Part shown: positions 12,301-24,990 of the stretch, in pieces
Layout: each line of letters begins with the position of its first letter
Position numbering within the stretch: the stretch's first letter is position 1
Assembly (NCBI GenBank): GCA_029204225.1
Contig: CM055109.1
Coordinates: forward strand, 1,852,340 to 1,916,339
DNA length: 64,000 bases
DNA from: Diphasiastrum complanatum
Lineage: Eukaryota > Streptophyta > Lycopodiopsida > Lycopodiales > Lycopodiaceae
Reading direction: 5' to 3'
Notes under the pieces: generated by a model
The model's database searches: none
What the model was told of the DNA's origin: nothing
The model's input: only the letters and a program-made list of their open reading frames with translations
Program-made: the position numbers and the translations under genes

Positions 12301-13032
12301 ATATATATTTACAAGTATTTTAATATTTTTAAACATGTTACATTATTTGGTTTTTTGATTATTTGCTTTCGATGTTTGTAGGTACAAGCCAAATGTGCAC
12401 AATTCTGGTGGTGCACGTCTTTATAATTACATCGAATATCTCAGCATCAATAATTTCTCTACCGATGGAAAGAGATCTATGTTGTACTACAACATTGCAA
12501 GAAACACGGATTTTGGAAATAATTTTGATTTTCCTACAGTGACAAAAAAATTCAAAAATCCGATGATTGGTTTTGTGGCTTGTTCATATCAAAAGCCACA
12601 ACAACTTGTAAATAAATTAATTGAAATGTTTTCTCATCTCGCAGATTGGATTTTGGATTTATTTAGTGGCTGGCACTACTAGTGCATATGTGTTATCCAA
12701 AAGGGCTTGCGGCCATAGAATTAAATGAGAGTTTATCAAGTTTTGTTAAGATGAGACTAGCTAGTATTTCAGTTTTGCCTGATGAATTTCAAGAAGTTGG
12801 TAAATTGGGCCCCTCTGAAGACAGTATCGCTCCATTTGTTAAAGAGCCTCAACCACCTACCAGTGGTGTAGTTGGTGATGAAGGAGAACTGGCTGAGGTG
12901 GTTGAGCAAAGATACAATGTGATTGAGAAATTTGTTATTCAGGACGGCACAACACCTCCAATAGACATAGGGGTTGGAAGGGTTTTTACTCCAGATCCTA
13001 ATGATTTGGTTGAGAATTTTGAGACTGTGTAA
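9330..13032 (+). pseudogene. ParB-like / beta-class DNA methyltransferase gene, copy C (most complete)
   Basis: This is the best-preserved copy. Exons in order: 9330-9559 (donor GTAAGA); 9784-10110; a ParB-like region at 10200-10564 with VREPNSSHVHNL, PFIVLVDPVDC, GRIRSLQARKEL and ELTIKEAKLLAWDHNID; a linker at 10581-10780 (TVIQRVRFFHKEYL, CAQETGLP, DNFFQLAFR); 11003-11116; 11197-11280 (HKLFMKVQ); a Lys-rich exon at 11825-12100 ending in motif IV, ADIPYG (12067-12084). The next block reaches IENVIW|YKPNVHNSGG across an intron at about 12280-12380. The C-terminal part has YQKPQQLVNKLIEMFS and LDLFSG...AGTT (motif I, 12655-12680). Motif IV before motif I is the beta-class amino-methyltransferase order. 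The start codon is followed by a stop, and frameshifts lie near 12100, 12200, 12670 and 12710. ParB-methyltransferase fusions are familiar from phages and bacteria; plant introns show this copy is nuclear. It would methylate cytosine-N4 or adenine-N6. Confidence 0.75.
11390..11805. repeat. Seven palindrome copies inside the copy C intron
   Basis: CATGCTTAGCATAAG-type sites occur near 11397, 11456, 11512, 11583, 11653, 11703 and 11789, spaced 47-86 bases apart. They lie in the intron just before the exon with methyltransferase motif IV. Each is separated by unrelated AT-rich sequence, so this is site conservation rather than a simple tandem repeat. Confidence 0.7.
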
Positions 13033-13785
13033 TTGAAAACATTTATTTTTAAAGAAATCTCTTTTATTCGAAAGTGCTGTATTTTTGTACAAAATGTTCA
13101 TTTCTTAAATGTTTTTAATTTTCTTTTTGGTAAATGATTTTGTTGTCATATAATGTTTTTTATAAATTTAGCATTTTTTTTTAATACTAGATTTGTTTAG
13201 TTTACTTGATTGTTAAAATACAAATATCAAATTTTAAATAGGTGGTCAAATTTATGTCAAAGTATTTTTTGTTGTTTTTTTTAGTAAAAATAATAACTTT
13301 AAAAATGTTACAATCACTTACTTAATTTGACAACTATTTTTTATAATAACAAATTGCACATAAATGATATTTTTATTTTTTGAGCCATTTCAGTATAAAA
13401 TTTTAAAAATATTTTGCAAAACTTCCTCCCAATTTTAAAATATTTGCTAAATATACAATTTTGCGAAATAATGAAATCATTTACGAATTTAGGGTTAAAA
13501 AACTACTTGAGTTTCAAAAATTATAAATTCACACAAAATAAAATTTCTTATTTTCATCTTTTCGACTATTATTCACACCTTTCGTAAAATAGAACATGCG
13601 TTTCTTTTTATCTTTTATGGGAACATCTTGAGGCCGACTTGGAATACAGAAAGAAATCTTCGAAATTCTAAATTTTAGAAATCTCAATGAAAATCTAAAA
13701 ATAACACAAATATTATATTATTTCATTAGAATTTTACGCAAAAAATATCATAAATATCCTATTTGGTATGGACATCTTTGACACA
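13033..13785. other. AT-rich 3' flank of copy C
   Basis: Very AT-rich noncoding sequence after the last stop of copy C. The composition resembles the 3' flanks of copies A and D. I could not align it convincingly by eye. No gene seen. Confidence 0.4.
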
Positions 13786-13789
13786 AGTG

Positions 13790-14430
13790 AGACTCCTCGC
13801 TATGCTCATCATAGCACTCCATAAACGACAAGTTGGCACAGACTATTGTTTGCTATGCTGAGCATAGTATCTATTAAGTTATAAACAATATTCCAGCACC
13901 ATGGAAGATAATAGGAGGATGTATCTTTCTATGCTCAACATACAAAGAGGAGTTTGTAGAATTTTGCTATGTTGAGCATAGCATAAACATTCATGAAATG
14001 AGATCTACGCTATGCTACGCTCAACATAAAACTCGAATAACATTGAAAGCAGTTGCTATGCTAAGCATAGCAACCGCTTTCAATGTTGCTCGAGTTCTAT
14101 GTTGAGCATAGAACTCAAGTGGTTGCTATGTTGAGCATATAAATAGTATTTCTTGCGCAATGGCTATGCTAAGCATAGCAACCATTTTCAATGTTGCTCG
14201 AGTTCTATGTTGGGCATAGAAGTCAGGTGGTTGCTATGTTGAGCATATAAATAGTATTTCTTGTGCAACACTACAAAAGGTAGTAGGAGAACGTATCTTT
14301 CTATGCTCAGCATAGGACTCAAGCAACGTTGAAAGCGGTTGCTATGCTGAACTGCTAGGTTACGTCTTTATATGTAGAGCATAACATAGTAAATTTCTAA
14401 TGCTATGCTCAGCATAGCATAAACATTTAA
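13790..14430. repeat. Dense palindrome cluster CTATGCTNAGCATAG
   Basis: About fourteen copies of CTATGCT(G/A/C)AGCATAG or close variants lie in 640 bases. Some extend into longer perfect inverted repeats, for example GAGTTCTATGTTGAGCATAG, whose symmetry continues through AACTC. Part of the block is itself duplicated: 14052-14140 resembles 14159-14250. It lies ~760 bases 3' of copy C and has no coding capacity. Confidence 0.75.
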
Positions 14431-14449
14431 TATGCATGTATTTCTAAAC

Positions 14450-14890
14450 TTTAGAAGCCTAAAACAGTGGAGAGAACTATGCACAAGATTATAGGTAATC
14501 AATGAATGACCACTAGCTCAAGTTTGGAAATGAGGTGATCTGTCCTACTCTTTGGTTGCTTAAATAGAAATTCTTTTCATTCCAAAAATTAAAGGGTCCC
14601 TTTTTGGCCCTCCCCATCGCGATTGAGGTCACCTTCCAAATTGTTTTTCATTTTCAAAAATGAAGGGCCTGTCTTTCCCATTGCGATTGAGGTTACTTTC
14701 CAAATGATTTTCATTTCCAAGAATTAAAAGACCTTTTTTTTCGCCCGCCCCATGGCAACTAAGGTTACAATGGCATTCTTCGCAAGAGCTTCTTGATTGC
14801 AAGCAAACAAAAGATTGATTACTTTGCTGTTGTGGTTTGCAAAATCGTTCCATTGCTCTAAGCGTAGTGGATGATGCTAAAGCGAGTAGC

Positions 14891-14929
<39 letters not shown>

Positions 14930-15610
14930 AGCGAAGTGGGTTATAGTTGATCCTATGTAAAGAGAGATTAAGTTTAACGTCACTCATTTTTTTCATCAAT
15001 TGAATGATATTTCATATGAATTTTTTCATTGGATATTTCATGTGACTTTTGCATTGGCTCATCTTATCATAATAATAGCTCAGCAAATCTTAAAGGCCTT
15101 GCCATTTTTTCTGACAAGATAGAGCCATTTTAGATTCTAATAAGAGGGTGACCCAATGAAAAAGTCATTGAAAAATGTGTGTGATAAAACTTGGGTGACC
15201 CAATGAAAAAGTCATTGAAAAATCTATTCCCTCGTTAGTGTAAATCCTACTAGTAGTTTGGAGCCGATCTAGTGGATCTTGACTGGATCTGGGCATACTT
15301 TCCGAGATGCATTTTCCACATAAACGAAGGAATCTTACAGTTCAGAAAAACCGCAGCAAATTCAGAAGTAAGCAGAAGAGCAACTATATGTCAATCCGCT
15401 TATAATCATAGCTGTAATCGATCTGCTGATTACCGATCAATCGCTATTCGACTCCAAGTCTTTCATTGACGTATTCAAACGTGGAACATGTACTCGGGTA
15501 GCTGTTTTCTGTACATAACATTATCAACAATGAAACTTACAATTGTGAGGGAAAACAATACTTCTAAATTCTGAGTGACTGCATAACGGGAAGCTTTGGA
15601 AATGATGCAA
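14450..15610. other. Intergenic with small repeats
   Basis: Contains a short (GA)n run near 14896-14922. A direct repeat of GGGTGACCCAATGAAAAAGT occurs near 15148 and 15190. No gene is recognised. The part next to 15616 is the 3' flank of the MIZ1-like gene. Confidence 0.5.
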
Positions 15611-15615
15611 TATAA

Positions 15616-16305
15616 TCAGATTCGTAGAAAAAATATACTGAGTTCTCGACCTCCTGTTCCATTAGGATTCATCATGTAAAAGGCCTCTGAATCTTTGGAT
15701 CCTATAACTCTCTCAAAACGTGCTCTCATAAACATTGAATCTCCCTCCGATCCATCCACATCTACGGGGAGAACTCCAGCCCCCATGGATATGGCCTTCA
15801 GGAGACTCAGAATCCGTAAATCATTCTCGGAACAAGTTCTTCTCAAGGCATAGCCAGTCTTTCTGCCATTACAATACATTGTCCAGAAAGGTTCTTGAAT
15901 AAGCTTTCCAAGGTTTCTTGATTTCTCACACTCCAGAGCGATTCTAACTAAACCAGACTTCATTTCTTTAACAAGAAACCTTGTCGGAGTTGCCAACTCA
16001 AGCAACAAAACTGGAGGCGTTTTGGGATCTTCCTGAACAGCGAAGTGGACGTGACCTTTCCGATTTCCAAAGAGAGTACCGATGAGTACACGGCGCTCTG
16101 ATCGTGCTTCTGAGGGCCCCGACAGAAGGGCTGCCCTCTTGCAAGGGATTAGGGACAGAGAGATAAAACTGAAGATGGTTTTAAAAAGTGCGTGCAACCT
16201 CCCGTATCTCCGAGGTTTGCTAACAAGTGCAAGACTTCCTCCTCTTGAGGGACTTTGAGAAGTATCAGACTCATTCTTTTTCATCGAGTTGTGATCCGCT
16301 CCCAT
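15616..16305 (-). CDS. MIZU-KUSSEI1-like (DUF617) protein
   Basis: A complete uninterrupted 229-residue protein of the plant MIZ1/DUF617 family. Arabidopsis MIZ1 is needed for root hydrotropism and associates with the cytosolic face of the ER; I infer only family membership, not the same role. The N-terminal ~70 residues are basic and Ser-rich, as is usual. The conserved domain runs from about residue 74 to the end: GTLFGNRKGHVHFAVQED, PPVLLLELATPTRFLVKEM, GLVRIALECEK, PFWTMYCNGRKTGYALRR, MGAGVLPV, FERVIGSKDSEAFYMMNP and GRELSIFFLR. Lack of introns and this length are normal for the family. Upstream codons stay open for a short distance, so the start could be slightly further out, but the chosen ATG gives a typical length. 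No frameshift or missing motif is seen. Confidence 0.93.
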   Translation of the reverse strand: MGADHNSMKKNESDTSQSPSRGGSLALVSKPRRYGRLHALFKTIFSFISLSLIPCKRAALLSGPSEARSERRVLIGTLFGNRKGHVHFAVQEDPKTPPVLLLELATPTRFLVKEMKSGLVRIALECEKSRNLGKLIQEPFWTMYCNGRKTGYALRRTCSENDLRILSLLKAISMGAGVLPVDVDGSEGDSMFMRARFERVIGSKDSEAFYMMNPNGTGGRELSIFFLRI

Positions 16306-18981
<2,676 letters not shown>

Positions 18982-18984
18982 GTA

Positions 18985-19825
18985 GTTTCTTATGCAACCA
19001 AGAGGGCAATATGTGTTGCCCCTTTATACACAGAGAATTTTGTCGCTATTAAATGGTGAAAGCTTCATCAAATTTTGAAGTATAAGTTATTGCCCTTCAA
19101 CATCATTCATTGCAAAAGAGGGAATGGTTGAAACAAAATTTGACAACAATAGCAAGAAACATCTAACACAACGTGGCAATTGGGGTTTTGAGGGTAGCCA
19201 CTACTGACAATCCCTTTCCATCTACATGTTGTGTTGGATTTTTCAATTCTCAATAGATAATGATAATTTAAATAAAAAACTATCTCTACACAATTGTTTT
19301 TTTAATACTGTTGCTATAATTAAACTCTCTCATCAATTTGTTGACCTACAATTTCACTCTCAATTCGGTGACAGTTTTAAAGACTTGCAATAGGGGAAAT
19401 ATGGGCTCAAAATGGGCCCTTTGTCAAGATGTTGTTTTTGACTTTGCATATGTGTCCCAATGAATGGTGTCCATCTGTGACGAACTGTAACAGTGGTTGA
19501 CAGATAAAAATTGTATCTAACTTTCCTAGCCAGATTTTTGTGATTTGCAAATATCCTGCCAGACAGAACAAACAATTGTGATTGGACCACAGTTACTGCC
19601 CAAATACTTTTATGATGCCCGTCATTGTTCACTCGAGGTTGATTTGACATCAATAGTCATAAACTGTGGTCAACCAATCTTTGTAGTTTAGGAACTTCTT
19701 GTCATTCATAGGTATACCTCTCATTTTCTTCATTCTATCTCTTATTTTGGATTGTCATTCTTAGGTTTACCTCGCAATCCCTACATTCTCTTTGTTCTCA
19801 GTCTGCGTACTCGTATTTTCGACTA
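18985..19825. other. Intergenic, nothing recognised
   Basis: Mixed AT-rich sequence. No coding frame, RNA gene or repeat worth naming. Confidence 0.4.
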
Positions 19826-20870
19826 ATGGCTACACATAATCGGAGACCAAGAGGAACCATTGATGCAATCAATATTTGCAATGAAAAAAATGCAGAAGAT
19901 CAATGGATACCAAGAATATATCAAAAATATTGATGGATCTTGATGCATCCCTCTGCAAAAGGCTCATTTCGAAAAAGAAAAAGATTGGATAACATATATA
20001 GAAGCTCTTGGAAAGGCGGGATAATGGATTTTAAAGTATCACCGACCGGTCAATCTATCACGGAAGTTTTAGTTCAGCATGCTTATCTTCACAATGAGTT
20101 CAACATTCATGATCTGAATCCAAATGATAGAAGGAAATGCAATTGTAAGTTTTCAGATTTAATTTCCTTAGAGTTAGCATTTTCTTTAAATTATTTTTTT
20201 CTTGAGATGTTTTTGTTGGTTTTGCAGATTTGTATCCATCAAATTTTGTTCGATGGCAAACAGTTCAATCGATTGCAGGAATAATCGATGTCATACATTC
20301 GGATATCGGTATTTTACAATATAAAGGTCGTTCTCCAAAATCACTTTTAGAGTCGGGAGTTTTTTTTATGATCACACCTATTTTCCTGATAGAAATAGTT
20401 TAGTTGGTAGATTAGAGCCATATCCTCTACCAGAGTTTTTGAGTGAGGAATGGATTTCTCCTGATGCAGCAATTTGAGAAAGTTTTTGATCTAGGCTATA
20501 TATTGATATTCAGGGTATATTAAAATGTAGCACTGAATCAAAGAATAATAGATTAAGTGGGTATCTACCTTTTACTATTTTTGTTGATTTTTTTCCAAAT
20601 GCATTGTTCGGAGAACAAAAGCAATGTTTATTTATAAGGACTTGAGTGCTGAAATAATCGCCGAGTTGTTGGATGATGGATGGGATACAAAACAAAATCA
20701 GCAAGTTGAGTGCAAAGTATGTTACTCATCCATGACATTTAGATATCACATCGAAAAACAAATGCTCACTTTGTTGCTCTATTATAGGAGATGGATTAAA
20801 TGCAAAAATGTTTGGAAGCCACTTGATCAAGATTTTGGTATAAACCCTCAAGAGCAACTTTAGATAACAG
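19826..20870 (+). pseudogene. Unrecognised spliced gene, broken
   Basis: An ATG at 19826 opens a frame (MATHNRRPRGTIDAINICNE) with one stop near 19932. It continues as a basic region (SFRKRKRLDNIYRSSWKGG) and HAYLHNEFNIHDLNPNDRRK to a clear donor (GTAAGT at 20145). A TTTTGCAG acceptor at 20227 restores the same frame: LYPSNFVRWQTVQSIAGII, DVIHSDIGILQYKGRSPK. A frameshift near 20360 precedes FYDHTYFPDRNSLVGRLEPY. Further open pieces reach 20870. The consistent splice phase and non-repetitive composition argue for a once real protein, which I cannot assign to a family. It may belong to the same unit as the gene at 24991-26503, but I see no shared motif. Confidence 0.4.
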
Positions 20871-21230
20871 TGAAATGAAATGACAACATTCTTGCAATGG
20901 TTGAGGTCGAGAAAGATTGGTGTCTCAATCACATTCGATCAGAACTAGACATGTTGCAATTTGATCTACGTCAGTACCATCAATCTAGATTTAATGGTGT
21001 AAAGGTACATTATGCCATATAAAAATATTCCTTTTTTTCTATTTCTAAGTGAATCAGTTTCATAAAATATATCAACTAAAACAATTTTTTTTGTGAAGGT
21101 AAGAGTAAGGCAGAATATAAAATGCAAAGATATTGGAACATCTATCTAAATTGAAGATCCATAGATTATGAACTATGGAATTTTGTATTATTGAAAATAT
21201 ATGAACCACTTTTTCTATGCGGCTCTTTCA

Positions 21231-21970
21231 TTTCTATGATCTCCATTTCCATGGAGCAAAACACAATGTATTGCAACTGGATAATATGAGTTTTCGATAA
21301 CAAGATTCATTGTCTCCTATAGGAAATGCATTATTTCCATTGGGGAGATCTTTAGTCACTTGAACTCCAGTGACCACTACAATCAGATATTGAATCGACG
21401 CTTGCCCTTGTTGGAGTCTCGTATATATCGGTTATATTTTTTGTCTTCATTGCCTTGGTATGTATTTTTCTTGTCTTGGCATATTTGGATATGACGATCT
21501 GATCAAAGCTTTGCTTCAACAAATCTAAGTGAACTAATGTCACATGTTTGAATTGGTTGTGGCAAAGGTTCGATCAGATTATCAATCTGAACTTATCCAA
21601 AAAAATCATGGTAAAGTCAAGGCAGACCAAGGCTATGAAAAACAAACATGTCAGAAAACCGTAGAAACTGAAGATGAATGAATCATAACCTAAAGTAATA
21701 ATAGGAAAACAAACAAGTAAGAACAACCATAGAAAACTGTAAATATGTTTCTATTAAAAAAATTTGTACATGTGTCTCATCCACATCAAGTGAGACGAAT
21801 TTTTTTATCAATATCAACTATCTATGATCTCTAAATCCATTTCTCCAATTGGAAGTAACTTGGGTGGAGAACACTCTGACACTGCAACTGGATATGAATT
21901 TTCGATCACAAGGTCTCCTGCCTGAAGTGCATTATCTCCATTGGAGAGACCTTCGGACATTTAAACTGAA
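21231..21970. repeat. Diverged direct duplication
   Basis: 21231-21372 and 21821-21970 share the same order of phrases: TCTATGATCTCCATTTCCAT-like, 'tgcaactggata', 'ttttcgat.acaag', 'gtgcattatctccattggagag' and 'actt.aactccag'. Divergence is considerable. No coding frame spans either copy. Confidence 0.55.
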
Positions 21971-22211
21971 AAAACATAAACACAGTTCAATGTTATTAAT
22001 CAAAGATTAGTTATTAGAAATTTGATTATGAAAAAAATACAAAAACACAATTGAATGTTATTAATCGAAGATTATCTCTTCTAGATTAGGAAGTCCATCA
22101 TGTAGTGCAAGCCAATTGAAAAAGTGTTTGGCATTGCATACCGTATACCAACCATAGCTTACAGAATCAATCTGTTGGAAGGACTGCAGTATCAAAATTT
22201 TAACATTATGA

Positions 22212-22370
22212 GATATTGGATCAACGCCCAGAATGTTATAATAAAATCAACAACAGAAACAAGCACGCGTCGAACTGATATCCAAAAAATATTGTTTGAA
22301 TATCGGATCAGCGTGCAAGATTTGAAAAGAAACCAAACAATAACTACAAGGGCGCATCAAACCGATATTG
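22212..22370. repeat. Alternating inverted motif, cluster 1
   Basis: A ~20 bp motif resembling GATATCGGATCARCGCGCG occurs forward at 22212, reverse at 22263-22282, forward at 22299-22316 and reverse at 22350-22370. Forward-to-reverse start distances are 51 in both pairs. The inner reverse and forward copies are separated by only ~16 bases and could pair into a hairpin. Confidence 0.65.
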
Positions 22371-23110
22371 ATAAATTTTTACCTCTACATCAACAATTTT
22401 CAGCTTCGTATATGCTATTGCATTTGGTACTGGAAAGAGTTCCAGTATTTTCTGGATATGACTCCTGGCAATTTTGTGTGTATGTGTAATAGAGTTGAAT
22501 AAAAAAAAATTGGATTACACACACCCTCATCATTGATGTATAAGGATAATACATATAAGCTCCAATGATCACTGCAATCAAAAAATAATAAATTTATGAG
22601 ATCAATGAGAAATCAAAATTCATATGAAAAATTCAACTTAATAAAATCTGAAAAAAATATATACTTACTTTGTTATGTATGGGAGCACTAGAATTGGAGT
22701 CCCCAGTCTGACGTATTGGAGCATATCATCGTGCAGACTTTTGAGATCAGGAAAATCAAATGTAGCTATGAATTGAAGGGGAAACAATGCTACATCTATA
22801 AACAATGGGGTTTGAAAAAACTCCATCCACTGCTAAATTGCCCCACCTCCTACATTGTCACCTAACATTTTATCCCTACTTTCTAACTCACCTGTATCTA
22901 ATTTAGAAAGGGGAAGTCCAGCATTGGTCTTCTGCCTTCTTAAAATTGTATCTAGGACCTAAAGCTTTAAGATATGTGTTTAACAATTGGTCATACTGTA
23001 CAAATTGAGGAGTATTTACAAAAGCAAGTGCAGGGGGTGACGGAAGTAATACAGATAAACCACAAAAAGAATTGTCATTCAAAATTGATTCTACCTTTAC
23101 ATTTACAAAA

Positions 23111-23403
23111 TCATCTAAATAATTTTCTAGAACATGATGGCGAACTAATATTTATGGGGGTAGGAGGATATAGAGATTTTGAAGGAGGAGGAGATTTATT
23201 AGGAGAGGAAGATCTAGCAGGAGAAGTTAATAATGGAATTCTGGGAGGAGAAGAAGGAGACTTAGGAAGAGACTTGGGAGGAGATTGCCTAGAAGATAGA
23301 ATCTCATCCAGAGGAGATGGCTTTGAAAAATCCCTCGCTTTATTAGGAGGGTCATGAGACCTCCTCTTTTTTGAAACACTCCCGCTTTGTATACAAAAAA
23401 CAA
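23111..23403 (-). CDS. Pro/Ser-rich ORF with basic cluster (unrecognised)
   Basis: A minus-strand frame of about 97 codons ends at the TGA complementary to 23111-23113. It contains a basic cluster, SKKRRSHDPPNKARDFSKPS, that could be a nuclear localisation signal. A disordered Pro/Ser tail follows (SPPKSLPKSPSSPPRIPLL, then NKSPPPSKSLYPPTP). I prefer it to the overlapping Gly-rich plus-strand frame, because Pro/Ser tails with a basic cluster are common in real proteins. No ATG opens it in frame close by, so it looks like a terminal exon. Inverted-motif cluster 2 lies just upstream of its 5' side. Function unknown. Confidence 0.35.
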
Positions 23404-23476
23404 GTCAGGATGGTTGAGATTGCTTTCTTTTTCTCCTCTCTGAATCTTTGTCTACTTAGTTTGCGCCATTAGTATC

Positions 23477-23644
23477 CAATATCGGATCAGCGCGCGATGA
23501 AAGATAACTCAGGTTCAAAGGTCAAGTCGAGTGCGTCAAACCGATACCTGAAATAAACCTAATCGATAGCTGGTAGCGGATGGATGCGCACTAGTAAAAG
23601 TGGATGGAAGAAAGTTTGCTTCAAGCGTGCTAAATCGATATCAC
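23477..23644. repeat. Alternating inverted motif, cluster 2
   Basis: Forward CAATATCGGATCAGCGCGCG at 23477-23496 and reverse at 23531-23548. A weak forward copy lies at about 23560-23588 and a reverse one at 23623-23644. The start distance of the clear pair is 54. It lies directly 5' of the minus-strand Pro/Ser-rich ORF. Confidence 0.6.
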
Positions 23645-24022
23645 ATGGATATAGAGAACGACAAGAAAATTAAGAAAAAAAATTTCAACGTCGTCTGTCT
23701 GTTTATATAGAAAAAATCGGAAATAATTACAAACGTGGTTGTTTGGATGTCCGAGGCTCGGATTACGAGAATGATTACTTCGAGATATTCAGAGGCTTGT
23801 CAATCAAATCAAATTAATTATCAATCTTTCATCAAAATGATTAGTCGATAATAACCACCACAACAACAAAACTATGGTCACATTTACAACTAATTTTACA
23901 AAAGTATGGTCACATCTACAATTTATTGCTAAAGTTGACAAGGTTAAACTATAAATATCTGACCTTTTTCATATCCAATCATTATAATTTCGGAAAATTC
24001 CAACGGCCATTATTTCACCCAA

Positions 24023-24299
24023 TAGCATATCAACGCGCATATACTGAATGTGATAACCAGAGAGGCTTCGCGCGTTGAACCGATATTGGAAGATAATATG
24101 AATGCTCAAAGCTTGACTCGATAGATTTTCTTTAGCTTTGGATAGCATGAAGAATCTATCGAATCAAGCTTTGAGCTTGCAAAATAGCTTCCAATAATTT
24201 TGAAAAAATTTCAAATTTTTTTTTCTACAATAGCGATTCGACGCACGCAGTCCAAGTGAAAAATCAATGTCTTTACCAAAGGCGCGCTGATCCGATATC
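24023..24299. repeat. Alternating inverted motif, cluster 3
   Basis: Weak forward at 24023-24041 and strong reverse at 24068-24089. Then a weak forward at about 24233-24248 and a strong reverse, GGCGCGCTGATCCGATATC, at 24281-24299. Spacings are 45 and 48. Confidence 0.6.
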
Positions 24300-24790
24300 T
24301 GAGACGCACTGAAAATATATTGGAACGCATTATGAACGCCTTATGAAAATGTTAAGAATGAACATTATCTCAAAAAGAAAAATCTTGTCTTTACGATGCT
24401 TAATAGGGCGAGAGTCTATAATGATTATCCTCGTACACATTTTTCAATGTTATCTATTTAATATTTCTTTAATATTTGTTTTATGATGATTCGGTGAGGC
24501 TAGTGATAGATTATTTAATGTATTCCGGTGCAAGTACAGATTCTAGAATTAGGGCTACTGATGATTCGTAGAATCTAGGGATAGACTATTTAATGTATTC
24601 CGACGTAGGAACAAATTTGTCTCACTCTGATTGGTGGATAAATATAGGCTGTGTTTCTCAATTCATTATTTGACAAATGTATGGCTGTGATCAACAAGAA
24701 TTGGCTATAAATATGGACACCACTCTCCATATTTCAATTCCGTGATCTTTAATTCTGAACTTACTAGTCATCTTGTTTTCTTTCTTTCTC

Positions 24791-24984
24791 GCGATATCAA
24801 ATCGACGCGCGCCTTCCTATACAGTGCATGGTCGGATTCATTCAGACGCGCTGAATCGATATCAGCCTCTTCTGACGTGTGCTTGCAAAAAATTTCATTC
24901 TCGTCCTAACGATATTGGATCAACGCGCGCACTGTGGTTCATTCCTCTACCAATGTCATCATGTTGCATTGAACAGATATTAGG
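24791..24984. repeat. Alternating inverted motif, cluster 4
   Basis: Forward GCGATATCAAATCGACGCGC at 24791, reverse GACGCGCTGAATCGATATC at 24844. Then forward ACGATATTGGATCAACGCGC at 24909 and a weak reverse at 24965-24984. Spacings are 53 and 56. The cluster ends seven bases before the ATG of the gene at 24991, so it occupies its promoter or 5' leader. Confidence 0.65.
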
Positions 24985-24990
24985 TGCAAT

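Noticed and set aside
9330-13032. Bacterial or phage contamination as source of the ParB-methyltransferase sequence
   Set aside because: The copies are split by plant-type introns, repeated in both orientations and embedded in the same AT-rich, TE-rich DNA as plant genes.
15272-15469. 65-residue plus-strand ORF 3' of the MIZ1-like gene
   Set aside because: No family resemblance and no conserved context; likely chance.
22974-23357. Gly/Glu-rich plus-strand ORF
   Set aside because: It is the complement of a Pro/Ser-rich minus-strand frame that looks more like a real protein tail.
22212-24984. CRISPR-like array
   Set aside because: The repeated motif alternates in orientation, is degenerate and has unequal distances between clusters; no cas-like gene is present.
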